NCBI GenBank assembly: GCA_015039365.1 | Contig: WION01000001.1 | Coordinates: 310,001-374,000, forward strand | Source of the DNA: Amanita rubescens | Taxonomy: Eukaryota > Basidiomycota > Agaricomycetes > Agaricales > Amanitaceae | DNA: 64,000 nucleotides | Direction of reading: 5' to 3' | Translations under genes and position numbers: made by a program | Notes under the pieces: model-generated | Seen by the model: only the letters and a program-made list of their open reading frames with translations | Database searches by the model: none | Told to the model about the DNA's origin: nothing | Part shown: piece after piece, positions 31,758-44,300 of the stretch | How positions within the stretch are numbered: the stretch's first letter is position 1 | Layout: every line of letters begins with the position of its first letter

Positions 31758-32278
31758 AGCAGGATATGGACATCAACATGATGCATGCGCACTTTTGACC
31801 TTGCACCGCCACTATCACCGCCTACAGATGCTCTCATTAATCGAAACTCGACCCATTCGAAGATCTTCTCTTTTTTCCCGCTCGTTCCCCAACCTCGAGG
31901 TCTTTCCTTGCTTTCAATCCTGTAGCGCTTTTTGAGTGGGGCCGAACTTCTGCCAGGAATAGCGCGAGCCTAGTTTGCAACTCGGGTTGACCGCATTACG
32001 GTGAGTTAGCATCAGAATGATGGTTGGGACTAATAGATTAACCTCCCAGGTTCGCAGTCCAATAAGCTATATGAAGCGGATCATCGAGGGTCGACTCCAT
32101 TCTTCTACCATCATGCCGCGATAAATCACTCTCTCGTCATCTGCACTTTTAAAGTTTACAAAACTTGAACGCGGGGGCTTTTTCTTTTTTCGGGTTGTGT
32201 TCACTTCACATCATCACCCATGCGGCATTACTCGAGCGCCAAATTCGGATGCCCTTTTTACTGGGACCACGACGAAAC
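31758..32278. promoter_or_regulatory. Divergent promoter region
   Basis: About 520 bases between the fusion gene (minus, start 31757) and the tandem-kinase gene (plus, start about 32279). It has pyrimidine-rich runs but no clear TATA box. A possible longer plus-strand start at 32165 would shorten it. Confidence 0.4.
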
Positions 32279-35200
32279 ATGAGTTCACCTCCGACCTCAC
32301 CGGCGCGCAACAGGAACCGTGGATCTCAGCGATCAAGATCGGGTACAGATACAATGTTTTCGGCGCAAATCGCTTTAGCCGCAGCGCAACATGTTGATAT
32401 GCAGATCAAGGTTGATGCATCGATAAAGTATGCCCCCCTACGCAGAATACAACGTTGATCAACATCTTTTCATCACAGAGTTGGAGAAAAGAGTGAGTTG
32501 ACGCTTAGTTTGTTGTCGACACTCCTCTTATTGAAATTCGTAGAGTGGAGAGAAATAGCGTCCGACAATCTCACGCTTGAAAATTGCGTTTGTGCGGTAC
32601 ACAACGACATTGTCGCCATCTGGAACATCCGTGATTTGGACGAGGTACGTATTAGTGTATCATCTCGAATGTGTATTCACCACGTGTTCCGATAGTTTCT
32701 TCTCAATGATTCATTCTGCTCGCGGATGACTTCCATGGTGGAGGACCTCTATCGCCAATATCGAATCAATAACATGGGAGTAGCAGAGCAAAGTAGCGAA
32801 ACAGTGGAATTAGGGGCGGGCGAGGCCTGGACTATTCATCAAGAATGGTAAGCAGTTTGCTCCAGGCCCTACCGACAGACATGTTAAGCTTCTGAACAGG
32901 CCCAAGCACATTCGTCGCCTTATGGCATATACGGTGGATCTCGTATTGATTCTACAAGTGCTATTCCAAATTTCACTCAGTGGAGATCAATTTCAAGGGA
33001 AAACAACACCGGACCGCGTAACCGAAGTCATCTATCAGTTTGTTTGCTCGAAAAAGAAGAGGATGATTCACGATTCTATAATCGCATTTGTCGAGAATCA
33101 GCTCGAGTGCCAGCAGATGCCCGCAAGCGATGACATAGAGAATATGATCAAGTCTTTGATAAAGCAAAATGAGGTTGGCAGTCAATTCATTGCAAATTTT
33201 ACATTTTACTATATGGTACTGCAGATCGACGAGGATGATATGGGATTCGATCTAGCAACATCTCCTCTGTCGTCGTTACTGGAAATCCTCAAAATTGAAG
33301 TGCGGACTTGAGCGTCGATATCAAACAACTTTCCGCTAACGGTTATGTGCTTCTAGCTATCGACACGGAACGTTGTAAACACAATCACCCTTGATCTTAT
33401 GAGCAAAATATTGGATTCACCAGAACATCTTGCTATTGCTACAGGACTAAAGGCCGATTCAGACGTTGAGCTATTACTTGATTTCATCCTTTGTGTGCGT
33501 AATTTCCCAATCGGCTAGTTGGTCTCTGTTAACGTCACTTTTACTTTAGCTACTCCGCGACGATGGTATAGGGAACTTTGGCACTCAAGATGCAAGGCAA
33601 AAGGCCAGGAAGCTGATGCATAAACTATCCAAAAATCGAAAGCACGTCTTACCTAGAACTCTATTTATCAGCGATGTCAAGACAAATCTTGACAAGATTG
33701 ATGAGGGAGGTTTTGGAACGGTTTATAAAGGCGAACACAACAGACGGTTGGTCGCGCTGAAAATGCTGTACAAACCTCTTCATGCCCAAGTCAGTCCAAT
33801 GCGATCTATACCCTTCGGCCATCCTGATGTGCTGGTGAAGGATTTACTACGAAAAGATTTCTGTCGTGAAGCCCTTGCATGGCGGTCTCTCTCACACCAG
33901 TTTATCCTTCCTCTCCTAGGAATATATGAAGAGAAATCGCGACTTTTTCTCGTATCACCATTTATGACGAATGGAACTCTAATTCAATGGAGGAAGAATC
34001 GGCAGCCTGGCGTAACTGATATATACAGAATGGTAAGATTACTATGCTTATAACAAAAAACAAAATTTCCTAAAATCTGTTAGATGCTAGAGATAGCTCA
34101 AGGCGTTCATTATATTCACTCGGAAGGAATTGTGCATGGTGACTTGAGCGGAGTAAGTATCAACGTCATTTTTTTTTTCGTGATCATTTCATTCCATCAT
34201 GCACCAGGCGAACGTTCTCCTCGATTCCGAATCACGCTGCAAGATTGCTGATTTTGGATTGTCCCGACATGTTGAGATTACCATTACCCGAACCGTTACT
34301 GCGCAGGCGCTTCATTATACTGCCCCAGAGCTGTTTGGTTTATGCAGTAAATGCTCTCGGTCCGATTGTGTCGGCTGCGGTGAAAATGAGCAAAATACAA
34401 CGAAAACGATGGAAGCAGACGTGTATGCCGTCGGTTGCCTTTATTATGCCGTGAGTTTCCCCTGCTTATTTAGAGGACTTGTTGTTGTTGTTAACCTGTG
34501 CAGGTGTTTTTCGGTATCGTACCTTATGAAGGGGTTCCACCATTTCAAATTATGTGGCGTGTTGCGACTGGAAGATACCCGATCCGTCAAGACAATCCAA
34601 AAATGAGTGATGAAATTTGGGGTCTTATCATGCATTGTTGGTCCCGAAATCCTTCTGGCCGTCCGACAATGACGGAGATTATCGAGAAGTATTTGGCCCG
34701 TACATTACTCACTAATCTTATGAATGAGGTATGCATCCCTACGATACCAACTCGGATGGCCACTAATTTACGTTTGTTAGCTAACGCTCAGTGACTCGAT
34801 GGTTAACGAGAAAACCCTTGATCTCGTGCGCCAAGCGTCGGATCTATCTGATGATGCTATTGCCTTTGAACTGAAGTCCGTATCCAACCTCGAGTTATTA
34901 CTTGATTTCGTCTTTGGCGTACGTGTAGTTTCGATCAACTTTTTTCATGCCTGAAAACCTCTTGGCAGATATTCAAACACCGCAAAAGTACCCCGACAAA
35001 TTCAGCTATTCAGGATGCAGGCCGAAAGGCCAGGATCTTGATGTCCAAACTAATATCGGCAATAAATATCGTACCAAGCTCTTTATTTATTACGGATGTT
35101 AACATAGTAGATCTTGATGCCGCTTCAACGGCAGGGTTCGGATACGGTTTTTACAAAGGACAAGAAGTTGCGGTACAGAGGCTTTACAAAGGCAGCCATA

Positions 35201-36124
35201 AGGAAGTCTGTTGATTTACATCTTGGCCTTCCTATAGCACTGATTCCGTTTAGCCCGGAAAGGATTTACTCCGAAGAGACCCCCGTCGACTCCAAGAAAT
35301 CCTTGTATGCCGGTCGCTCTCACATCGCTTTATCCTTCCCCTACTGGGAATACATGAAGAGAAATCATACCTGTTCCTCGTAACACCGTTTATGGCAAAT
35401 GGGACGTTAACTCAGTGGAGAAGAGACTCGACGCAGCAGTCACCCGCTCTGGAAGATATGATTCACGATGTGGTAAGATTACGATGCTTGTTGGAATAGT
35501 TAAGGGGGATCATTGAAAAAACTGTTAGATGCTGGAGGTAGCCTTGGGTGTTCAGTATATGCACTTGGAAGGTGTTGTACATGGCAATTTGCACGGAGTA
35601 AGCATTTTGACACATTCTTCTTATCCGATTGGCTTATCCGGTTGTCTACCAGGGGAACGTCCTTATCGATTCTGCTCTCCATTGCCAAATCACTGGTTTC
35701 GTATCATCTGAGCAATCAGATATTTCTGTTACACCTTCCTCCTCGACATTGTTGACAAACTATGCGGCACCGGAACTATTTGACGACGTCGAGGGGGACC
35801 TCGATGTGCAGAAGAGGATGCAGATAGACGTGTACGCGTTTGGTTGCCTGTACTACGCAGTGCGTTTCAATCGTTCCTTAACTCGTTCAGTGCATTGATT
35901 GATGACCGGTACAGGCATTCTTTGATACAATACCTTTTCATGGGAAAAACAACTTTCAAATTATGCGACTCGTCAAAAGCGGAAGACGTCCAGATCGACT
36001 CGAACAGCCGAGAATAGATGATTGGACATGGAATCTTATTCAGAGCTGTTGGGAATCGGATCCTTCGAAGCGCCCGACTTTGGAACAAATAGTGGAAACA
36101 TTAAATCGACGGTCGTGGGCGTAA
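32279..36124 (+). CDS. Tandem kinase without GTPase domain (family 1)
   Basis: The ORF opens MSSPPTSPARNRNRGSQRSR and enters directly the helical segment AQIALAAAQHVDMQIKVDAS that follows the GTPase domain in the paralogues, so the GTPase exons are missing. An in-frame ATG at 32165 is an alternative start. Helical exons (DLVLILQVLFQISL, 32930 onwards) lead to kinase 1 (about 33616-34700) with EGGFGTVYKG, VALK, HGDLSG..N, DFGLSRH and APE, all intact, and a CSKCSRSDCVGC insert. Kinase 2 (about 35035-36124) is degenerate: VAVQ for VAVK, HGNLHG for HRD and GFV for DFG, and it lacks the Cys insert. The gene ends RRSWA with TAA at 36122. Here the first domain is the intact one, opposite to the gene at 941-5931. 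Around 35190-35300 the exon edge is unclear. Confidence 0.76.
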
Positions 36125-36408
36125 TCCATTAGGGACTCGTCAACTACAATCGTTGATCGGTATTGACGATATGCACATACGGTACTAATCACCGCTATAA
36201 CCTACTAGGAACTTGTCAGTGATATTGTCAGATCTTTACTGTACACTAAGTAGCACGAACTCCGAATACAAGTTATAACGTGGTTAACGATGCTCGGAAA
36301 GTGATGTGATGAACGTTCCAAAATAGGCTAAAAGCTCTGACGGTCGTCCAAATTTCCTTGCGCTCGAACATGTTTTATATATTGCTGCGCGATACTCCAG
36401 ACATTGGC
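36125..36408. other. Short spacer
   Basis: About 280 bases after the tandem-kinase gene. No ORF or element is recognised. Confidence 0.4.
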
Positions 36409-36520
36409 ATGTCGTCAAGAAACAAAGCACGTTCACTCCACCTGCAAAGTATGTATACTGGTAAATCTAGACATCACGAAAATTGATCATCTGCCCGTTA
36501 TCATAGAAGCCTTCCCAACC
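36409..36520 (+). pseudogene. Relic of the coiled-coil protein gene (copy 3)
   Basis: Starting at an ATG (MSSRN) the DNA follows the first exon and first intron of the gene at 49080-49738, including the segment CATCACGAAAATTGA that lies in that intron. Indels break the frame after a few codons. Coding exons 2 and 3 are absent. It is in plus orientation, opposite to the other two copies. Confidence 0.5.
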
Positions 36521-36889
36521 GTGCTACACCACCCCCGGAAGAACTTCGCCCGTGATGGCGGGTCATCCCATCACTGCTGGTCGCGCTGGCACCAGCAGCG
36601 TGGCATTGCCCCCACCGGCACAACAAGAATTAGCTTAGGCCCGATGGCGACATATCGATGTTCATTTATCATGCAAAGTTTACATGTAACCGACGTCGTC
36701 AACCCTGCTTGGTTGATATCCACTGTCGGCCCCGTTGCGCTGCCGCTCCCCAGTCTCTGTTGCTTAAACATGCTCTTTTTTTTGTACGCGATACTTTCAT
36801 CCACGCGTCCCGGCACCGATTATCGCTACTACTGGTACCAACCACCCAGTCGCTACGTTGGCATACTCTAGAGTTTTTCATCCGACATG

Positions 36890-37515
36890 CCTCCCCGTTT
36901 GTTCTGCCGTTGTCAGTCCAACGATGCCACTGATTACTGGCCTGGGTACCGTCGGATGTTTTTTCCCTGCCTTTACCCTTTGTGATAATGACCCGCAAAA
37001 CAGGCACGTACCATTCTTTCTTCCGTCAGTACCTTCAATAATATCAACCACCATTCTTCGTTTTGATGCCATACTGGTGCATTGGTTAGGATAATGGAGT
37101 TGAGCTGCCATATGTCAAGTTTTACGACTACAAACAGCTGGTGCGTGAGTCTTTTCAGTTGCAACGCTGAAGTTCTGATTGTGCTACTCAATAAAGATCG
37201 TCGGCATTGCTGATGGATCCTCCCTCATCATTTACAAGCAAAGTAGGGAAGACTGGCCGCGCTTGCCAAGGCATGTTACGTGAATCTCCACTCAAACGTG
37301 AATAAGTATCCGACCATAGGGTGCACCTGAGGCATGGAGAGGATGCTATGTCGATCCAAAGCGATATCTACAACCTGGGCATGACTGGCATTGAACAGGT
37401 CAATTTCAGGATTAACAAGAAGCAAGTTAACTGGCTACCCAACGACGCAGGGGACGAGTGTGCCGTCAAGCGTGGATTCGATGATAATCGGGATATACTG
37501 TACGCTAAGAGTGTC
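36890..37515 (+). pseudogene. Decayed MLKL-like gene (family 2)
   Basis: Fragments of a family-2 gene follow in the right order with large deletions. PLITGLGTVGCFFPAFTL CDNDPQNR (36915-37005) matches the first exon and has a GC intron donor (37004). At 37090-37140 DNGVELPYVKFYDYKQL matches the NGNALAYV...YKKL exon, after a stop replacing Trp. ALAK-like and CAPE-like scraps follow at 37260-37330. DIYNLGMTGIEQ (37360-37395) matches [22 protein letters not shown] (37465-37500) matches ERGLDDKMWNIL. Most of the bundle, the N-lobe and the HGN loop are missing, so this is a clear pseudogene. Confidence 0.75.
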
Positions 37516-37559
37516 AATACTACTGTAGCCCACACTGCCTCCCTCACTTTCGCCAACAA

Positions 37560-39665
37560 TCAGAGAAATTGTCCTTTCACAGATTCCCAAGCCCGTTGTT
37601 TCGCGATTAATCTCATCTTATTATCCTTATTCCACAGATTATCAAGCGTCTGTATCAAAGACTTGACTTTCTTGTAATTAGGATATTCCTTCCACCACTG
37701 GACAACTTCATCGTTTACATCGGGACTTGCAAATACAGAGGTAATCCGCAAGACGTGTTCGAGTGCTGGTGCCTGAGCATCCTTGGCAAGCTGTTCTTGT
37801 ATCTTTTGGCATGTATTGAACATGGCCTCTGTAAGTCTATCCTTCATGGGGCCCGGGAGCTTTTTGCCCTCACACTTATTGAGTGATATGTGTGCCAATG
37901 TGGACACAAGCAAGGTGAACATTTCATCTATGTCCTTCAGCTCAAGGTCACTGCCCCTGTCCATAAGGCGACCAATGCATGTAAAGGCTTGGTATATGAT
38001 ATCATGTGGGACTAAGTAATGTCAAGACTACATTTCATTCAGAAGATTTTGGGTATGAATCACTCACTTTCAAGCACCTTTTTGATATGTTTAAGTGAGA
38101 CTGGAGGCAAGAATTGAACAAGAGCACCCTTGTCTGGGGCTCTACCATCCCTGAGAGTGAGGGCAGTATTATTGATTTGAATGGCAAGTTCCAAGTGACT
38201 CTTGATTGCCTCTGGACTAATGCGAGTGGCTGGATCAGGAAGGTATCTCAAGCTAAGCATGTCCAGTGAATCCTTAGCTTTCTCAATGGATAGCCTATTA
38301 GATGTAAGATAGATTTGATGATGTTGCTTGTCGAAGACTTGCTCAAGTGGGGTTGGCTCCAACCTCTTTTCCTCCAAAGCTGCATTCTGACCCATGCATT
38401 GTAAAGCATGATAAAATGCAGGTGATCCAGGCACCATTTTCACAATGTTTTTCAGCCCATTGATGAAATCACCATTGGACTCTGGGGACCAGTCACCAAG
38501 CTTCTGGCACTCTTCTCTTTGGCATGCCCTTCTGTGATACCAGTGTCTGTCAAAACCATACCAAGATGTGAATTCCAAAGCTTGTTTTCCACGTTCAAGA
38601 CGACGTCTGACAAATTGTCAGCTCTATGATTATATCTTATATAGGTTTGTTACTGACCTCCGCTCCATCCAAGTTATATCATGGTGATTTATTGCATCAG
38701 GATTTAGGGGCATGATATGTGAAAGGAGTTTAGACAGGTGAAAACAAAGTTGGCAGAATGCCCATGCTTGAGGAGACTTGTAAGGACATTGTGGTATGTG
38801 AAGGTGATCACTGGGATGGAGTAGAAATTGAAGAGCAGGGGAAACAGTTGTTGCAGCAAGGAATAAGAATGCTATGCCACAAAAGATAGAGATCACAGTT
38901 GCAACTGTTTTTGCACCATTGAGGTGCCAAAGAAAATCCAAGAGGCCAATAAAGAACAACAGAAGTGCCAGCTGTAGGAAGATGGATACCAAAGAGAGTA
39001 TGGCAGGCACCTGCCACTTCTCCAAGCCCTCCCTGCGGATCTGGCGCATGGCAAAGGTCTCCATGTGCGGAAGACCAGTAATTTCATGCCGATATTCATG
39101 CAGCCATTGCATGCACAGCAAGCCAACTATGGCTGTCATCAAGGAAACTGACAGACTGAGGAACCATAGGATATTGACTCGGATGGCATAAGGTGGAGGA
39201 GTGAAATCTTGCAATCCTGACACTATTGACAAGAGTTGCTGCTGCTCTGTGGATGAAGAGCTGCCAATAACTTGCTGTTGGGCCATTATTGCAAGCAACT
39301 GTGCTGTGACCAAATTAGAGTTTGCCAACAACAACGGATAGGCTTGAGTGGTAAAGCCTGTCACTACGGCAGAGAAAAGACCAGCCTATGTTAGCAGTTA
39401 GTGATACATTAACGTACTGATGCCATTGATAATATATGCTTACGAAGATTAGCATATTTTTTACATCATCCTTCCATCCTTCATATCGGCTTTCATCTGT
39501 CTTCTGCGCTAATTCATCGCACACTTCCCAAGACTTTTCATTATCTGGCCGGAGGGAATATATAGCTGGCGCTTCACTGAGCCAAGGACCCGGATCCCCT
39601 TCAACATCGGTTCCAACGGCATGGTCCATCGTATCCAAGGGTGAGATGTGCGACATGGCAGGCAA
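37560..39665 (-). CDS. DUF6535-type multipass membrane protein
   Basis: Start ATG at 39665 (MPAMSHISPLDTMDHAVGTD). The first exon carries the family-like stretch EKSWEVCDELAQKTDESRYE and GWKDDVKNMLIF. A GTAAGC intron joins it to AGLFSAVVTGFTTQAYPLLL, the first membrane segment. Three more hydrophobic segments follow: ILWFLSLSVSLMTAIVGLL, ILSLVSIFLQLALLLFFIGL and VISIFCGIAFLFLAATTVSP, with GLLCMQWLHEYRHE between. The large C-terminal part (after 38640) is soluble and helical and ends ESVKGQFL at 37560. The N-terminal layout is that of DUF6535 proteins, which are expanded in Agaricomycetes and have no known function. There are about four introns. The gene has no sequence link with the kinases. 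It abuts the decayed MLKL-like gene at 37515, so it may be a later arrival in the cluster. Confidence 0.82.
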
Positions 39666-41328
39666 GGAATGCGTGATGCGTGATGCATTGATGCGCGTGA
39701 CGCTCTACATCCCCCGAAGTTGACGCTCATTGTGCTGTACTCCTTCCTGCCAGGCTACCATGCTGATAACAAAGGCCTATGTCATTCATAAATCTGACGT
39801 TCGCTGCCTGCAGTGGTCCGGCGAGCAATTCCTCTGTCCCCATTTATTTCGCGCCCGCTTCGCACTTGGCACTTTCATTATCAAACCGACCTCATAGTCT
39901 CGGCTGGCCGCTGGCTCCTGGCTTATCTGACCGTTCGAAAAACGTTGCAAATCGTAAAATGGCCCGTTCCTGCACCCCACTGATGCCCGGGATTTTCCCT
40001 TCATAACACTTGTGGAAGAAACATGTCACCGTCCTCTACCTTCTCACAGCAATCCAATCAACGGAAGTACTCGTTCGGCCCAAGTTTGTGAACTCCGTCC
40101 TCGGCGTGGCGGCATCTAGATATGCGGCATCTGCATTGGTCGATGCATTGGTTTGGGGACCAGGCCAATTTGAATGATGAATTTACACGTAGGGTGGACA
40201 GACGTCTGGAAAAGTAAAGTGGCAATGTTCGTAAGCTTTTCTTGGTATTAGATGACACGTATACTGATATCGTTGCAGCGCCCCTCTCAGCCAAGCTTTC
40301 TGCATTGAACCGATCTGCACCGTTTTTGTCGAGATGCGCACTCGCTTAAAACTCTGTGAGTGAGCATGACCGAAGGTCCCAGTGAGTTTACTGTAAATCA
40401 GATTGTCATTATGTTGACTATACCTTAGCTTCCTATTAACCCGTCTACACCTGAAATGATTCAACATATGCTAACGCAAGGAATTATCGTCTGCAACGCT
40501 CATCTTGCAAAGTATCAAGCATTACAAATGCAACGTACCATCACTCTTATTCCCTGAACATTTGTTTGTCATGAATTCGATTATTCGCAAGTAGCGTGGT
40601 ATCAATGGACTCTTTCCGTCTCAACCTTGCATGCAAATTCAACGGGGCACATAATCAGGTGCGTACGACGCAGCGTTTTACTCGTGATTGCATGATACAA
40701 CCTCATGAAGGCAAGTGGCCGGCGTCTACTGGTCGCTTCAAACACGTACGCATCGATCCTCTCACGGTGCAATCAAGCATTTTAATTTGTTGACAGGAGC
40801 ACTGCACGCTGCCCAGCTTGGAGATGTAAGAACCTGTGTACTTCTCCCTTGCAGGCCGATATCATCTGGGAGAGTCGCTATTGAGCGTCCGTACAGTTGG
40901 CGCTCACTGCGTTGTAAAGCCGACTTGGTCCGTACACGTCCGTTGGGGTCTCGTCACCTGTGCCAAACAGGTCGGGGCGCAAAGAACCGACTGTCGCACG
41001 GAACCTGAGTCACTGTCCCGCGCTATCGAATCGAGTTGTTCCATTCTCGAGAGCCGTTGCCCGTGTACGACTCTTCAAGGTCAAATTGCGCCCGCGCCAT
41101 AGGCTCCTCGTGGGAGACAAACGAACTGTCATACCACCTGATCACGAGACTGTTTCGGAGGTCGATACGGACTATGCAATTACCGTCGTGAGCGAAGGTG
41201 CTCAAGCGAGTATGCGAGGGGAAGGTTAGCGGTAACCGAATTAGCTCAGGCTAGCCGAAGTCTGACAGAATTCTATTGCTCTCTCTCGACTAGTATCAAT
41301 CATACAAACTCAATTGGTACCTTAAGTA
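39666..41328. other. Long spacer without a supported gene
   Basis: About 1.7 kb. ORFs at 39786-40004, 40183-40467, 40836-41102 and 40960-41229 have no domain motifs and no paralogue here. I see no structural RNA or clear repeat. Confidence 0.45.
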
Positions 41329-44300
41329 TCACAATACATTCGAGAGTTCCGGTATTAGCTCATCTATCGAAGGTCTGCCCTCCGGATCCCTCCACCAACA
41401 TCGACAAAGAAGGTCCCACATCTTGTCATCCAGCCCATGCTTGGTAACAAGCAGATCTCCCGGGCGATCAGGTAGCGCACCCACTACCTTTTTATTGAGC
41501 ACTTGCAATGTTTTTCGATTAGCATATGGTTTATCATGTGTGAACAACTAAGCAAAATCAGCGCCCCAATGTCACGCACAAGACTAAGCTGGACAAACCT
41601 GCAAGATTGTCATGCCAAAGCTGTAGATATCGCCCTTGCACGATACCGTAGCTTGTTCTTCAAACATCTCTGGTGCACTCCATCTACAACTATCCGACAC
41701 GCCACTGGTTTGGGTGATCAAGTTCCCGTCAAGCTACAACAGCAGGGTTTAGCGATACATCTGAACGTAGATTTAACGTAACTTGCCTTGGCGAGCGCAA
41801 AGTCCGTGATCAGCGGTTGGCCCTCGTCTCCAATAAGTACATTTTCCTTGCCAAGATATTAGTCTGTTGCGTACGTGATTGTAATGAATGGCAGACACGA
41901 ACAGCTCTCAAATTTCCATGGATAATAGGGGGATCCATACAGTGTAGAACTTTTATTCCTTCAGCAATCCCGATGATCTACGATAGCATAATCAAGATTT
42001 GTGCATGAAGACAGGGCAAAGCAACACACCAGTTGTTTGTAGTCGAGAAACTCGTTTGCCTTGACATATGCCAGCGCGTCACCATTTTTCATCCATGGGC
42101 TAACCAGAGCACTAGCGTGATGACAACATCAATGACAGTGCATCACATTGTCAAGGGTACTCACAGGCGAAGACCGTCAGGGGTAAAGAAACCATAAAAC
42201 GGTATAATATGCTTTCCATGGTCCTTTTCTTGCGCCGTTGCCCATAGTTCAACCTCCCGCCTAACTCTCTGAACACCCGTTAGTGACAGCGATGGTTCGG
42301 CGTTAGGGAGACGTGCCTTTATACTCTTTTTATCTCCAGCATTGACCGAGTGGATGACCTTGATTCTCACGTCCTGACTGTGGAGGTATCGTCCCTTGTA
42401 CATATCGGCGTTCTGGCCACTCGGGGTGGCTTCACCCGACCACTCGACCATTCCATCCAGCTGGCAGTCAGGTGGAAGTTGATTGGACAACTGAAGCAGA
42501 TCGTATAAATTCTTTGCCATACGCTTTTGCTCCTCTTCTGACACGATCCCATGCCCTGCTAAGCCCTGGTCCATTGTTAACTAGGCCAGGCCCCTGGGTA
42601 TGGATAACGCACTCTTTGCATCATCGTTGATAGGGCCTTTATATCATCGCGACACTCTGTAAGATTACTTTCTACAACGCGTTGTTTGAACCCTACAGCA
42701 GAAAGCTGTCTCATGATATCTTTGTGGTCAGCATCCAGGCTCTCTTCGAGATTTCTCTGCCACTTTTCGTCTTCCTTTTGGTGTACTGGGTCTTCTATAT
42801 GTAACGCAGTCTGGCAGACCGTCGTCAAGGAAACGGGTCATTAAAACCGAGGGTGCTTACGGTGAAGACAGCCAAGCAATCAGATATACCGTCATCGCAG
42901 TCCTTGAACTCTGCCTCGAAATCGCTTTGATGCACTATCATAAAGAACCAACTTTTGTCCGACCACTTCTGCATGGTATCCTTGACTTGTGAGAGACATC
43001 TACACGTCATCAGCGGAGTCTTATCATTGAAGAACTAACAACCGACTTTAATATCTTATCCCTGTATTGAACCGTTTGCTGTGGAAGAGGTAGCTGCTCA
43101 AACTGCTCCAAAGACATGCACAGTTGCCCACATCTCTCAGTCAAGCAGCGAACGGTATTCCTGTCAACGGATTAGAAATAACTAAAGTGTGAAAAATAAG
43201 ACGTGCTTGTTTTGAGGGAGGCTGTCGCATAGGGTAATTATGGCGGACAGAAGATCTTGAACAGCATCTAGGCCTGGAATTGTCGTTGAGTTCGCTTTTA
43301 AGTCGTTTGGCCGCTCCGTAAGGGTGGCAGGCGAAGTCAACTTCGTAATTATTTGTTCCATCGTTGGACGATTAGAAGGAATCGATTTCCAACAGCTTTG
43401 AATGGCATCCCATGTATTGTCTTCCATTTTTGGACTTTCCAATCGATTTGGACGTTTTCCATTTATGACGAGTCGCATGATTCGAAAGTCGCTGGTTCCA
43501 TGAAAAGGAACAGCACCAAAGAATATCTATGTTAGTAGGTCACAAGTTGCTCGTAATTCAAGGAAAACCTGAAGCGCACCGCATAATAAAGACAACCGAA
43601 TGCATAAACGTCGGTTGCCATTGTTTTGCCTCTATGATGGTCTTCGTGACCTTTATAGCATCCTACGCACTCAGGCAGGCCGCACTTGATGCATATACCA
43701 AATAATTCGGGCGCGGCGAAACTTAAAGAAAATACTGCTGTAGATCGGGAAACAGCAGCTTCAGAAGGTCGACCTAATCCAAAACCAGAGATTTGGCAAT
43801 GGAGATCAGCGTCAACGAGGACGTTTCCCTGAAAGGAAATGGGATGATCTGACTGGGAATCTATCAAAATACTTACTCCATGTAAGTCACCATGCACAAT
43901 CCCTTCCGAGTGAATGTACCGGATGCCCTCAGCTACCTCTAACATCTAATAGATACTAGCGTCATTATCGGACTCTCCTGATGACTACTGCAGCAATCTT
44001 ACCAGCCTATATATATCAGCTACAGTGGGTAACCGGTTGTTTCTCCAATCTCCTAATGTTCCATTTTTCATGAAAGGTGATACGAGGAACAGCTGTGGTC
44101 TATCCTCAAATATACCCACTAGAGGGAGGATAAAACGGTGTTCCAGTGATCGCCATACAAGCGCTTGCCGACAAAAATCTTGTCTGATCGAATTCTTACA
44201 AAATAAATTAGTACTATGACGAGAAGACAAACGCGAAACGAGCTAACATCATTACGGCCTTTGTCCACCACCTTAAGCGCTACTTGCTGCCCTCTGTATT

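Noticed and set aside
36404..36871. 155-residue plus-strand ORF
   Set aside because: Its first part reads the intron of a coiled-coil gene relic as protein; the rest is composition-biased with no motif.
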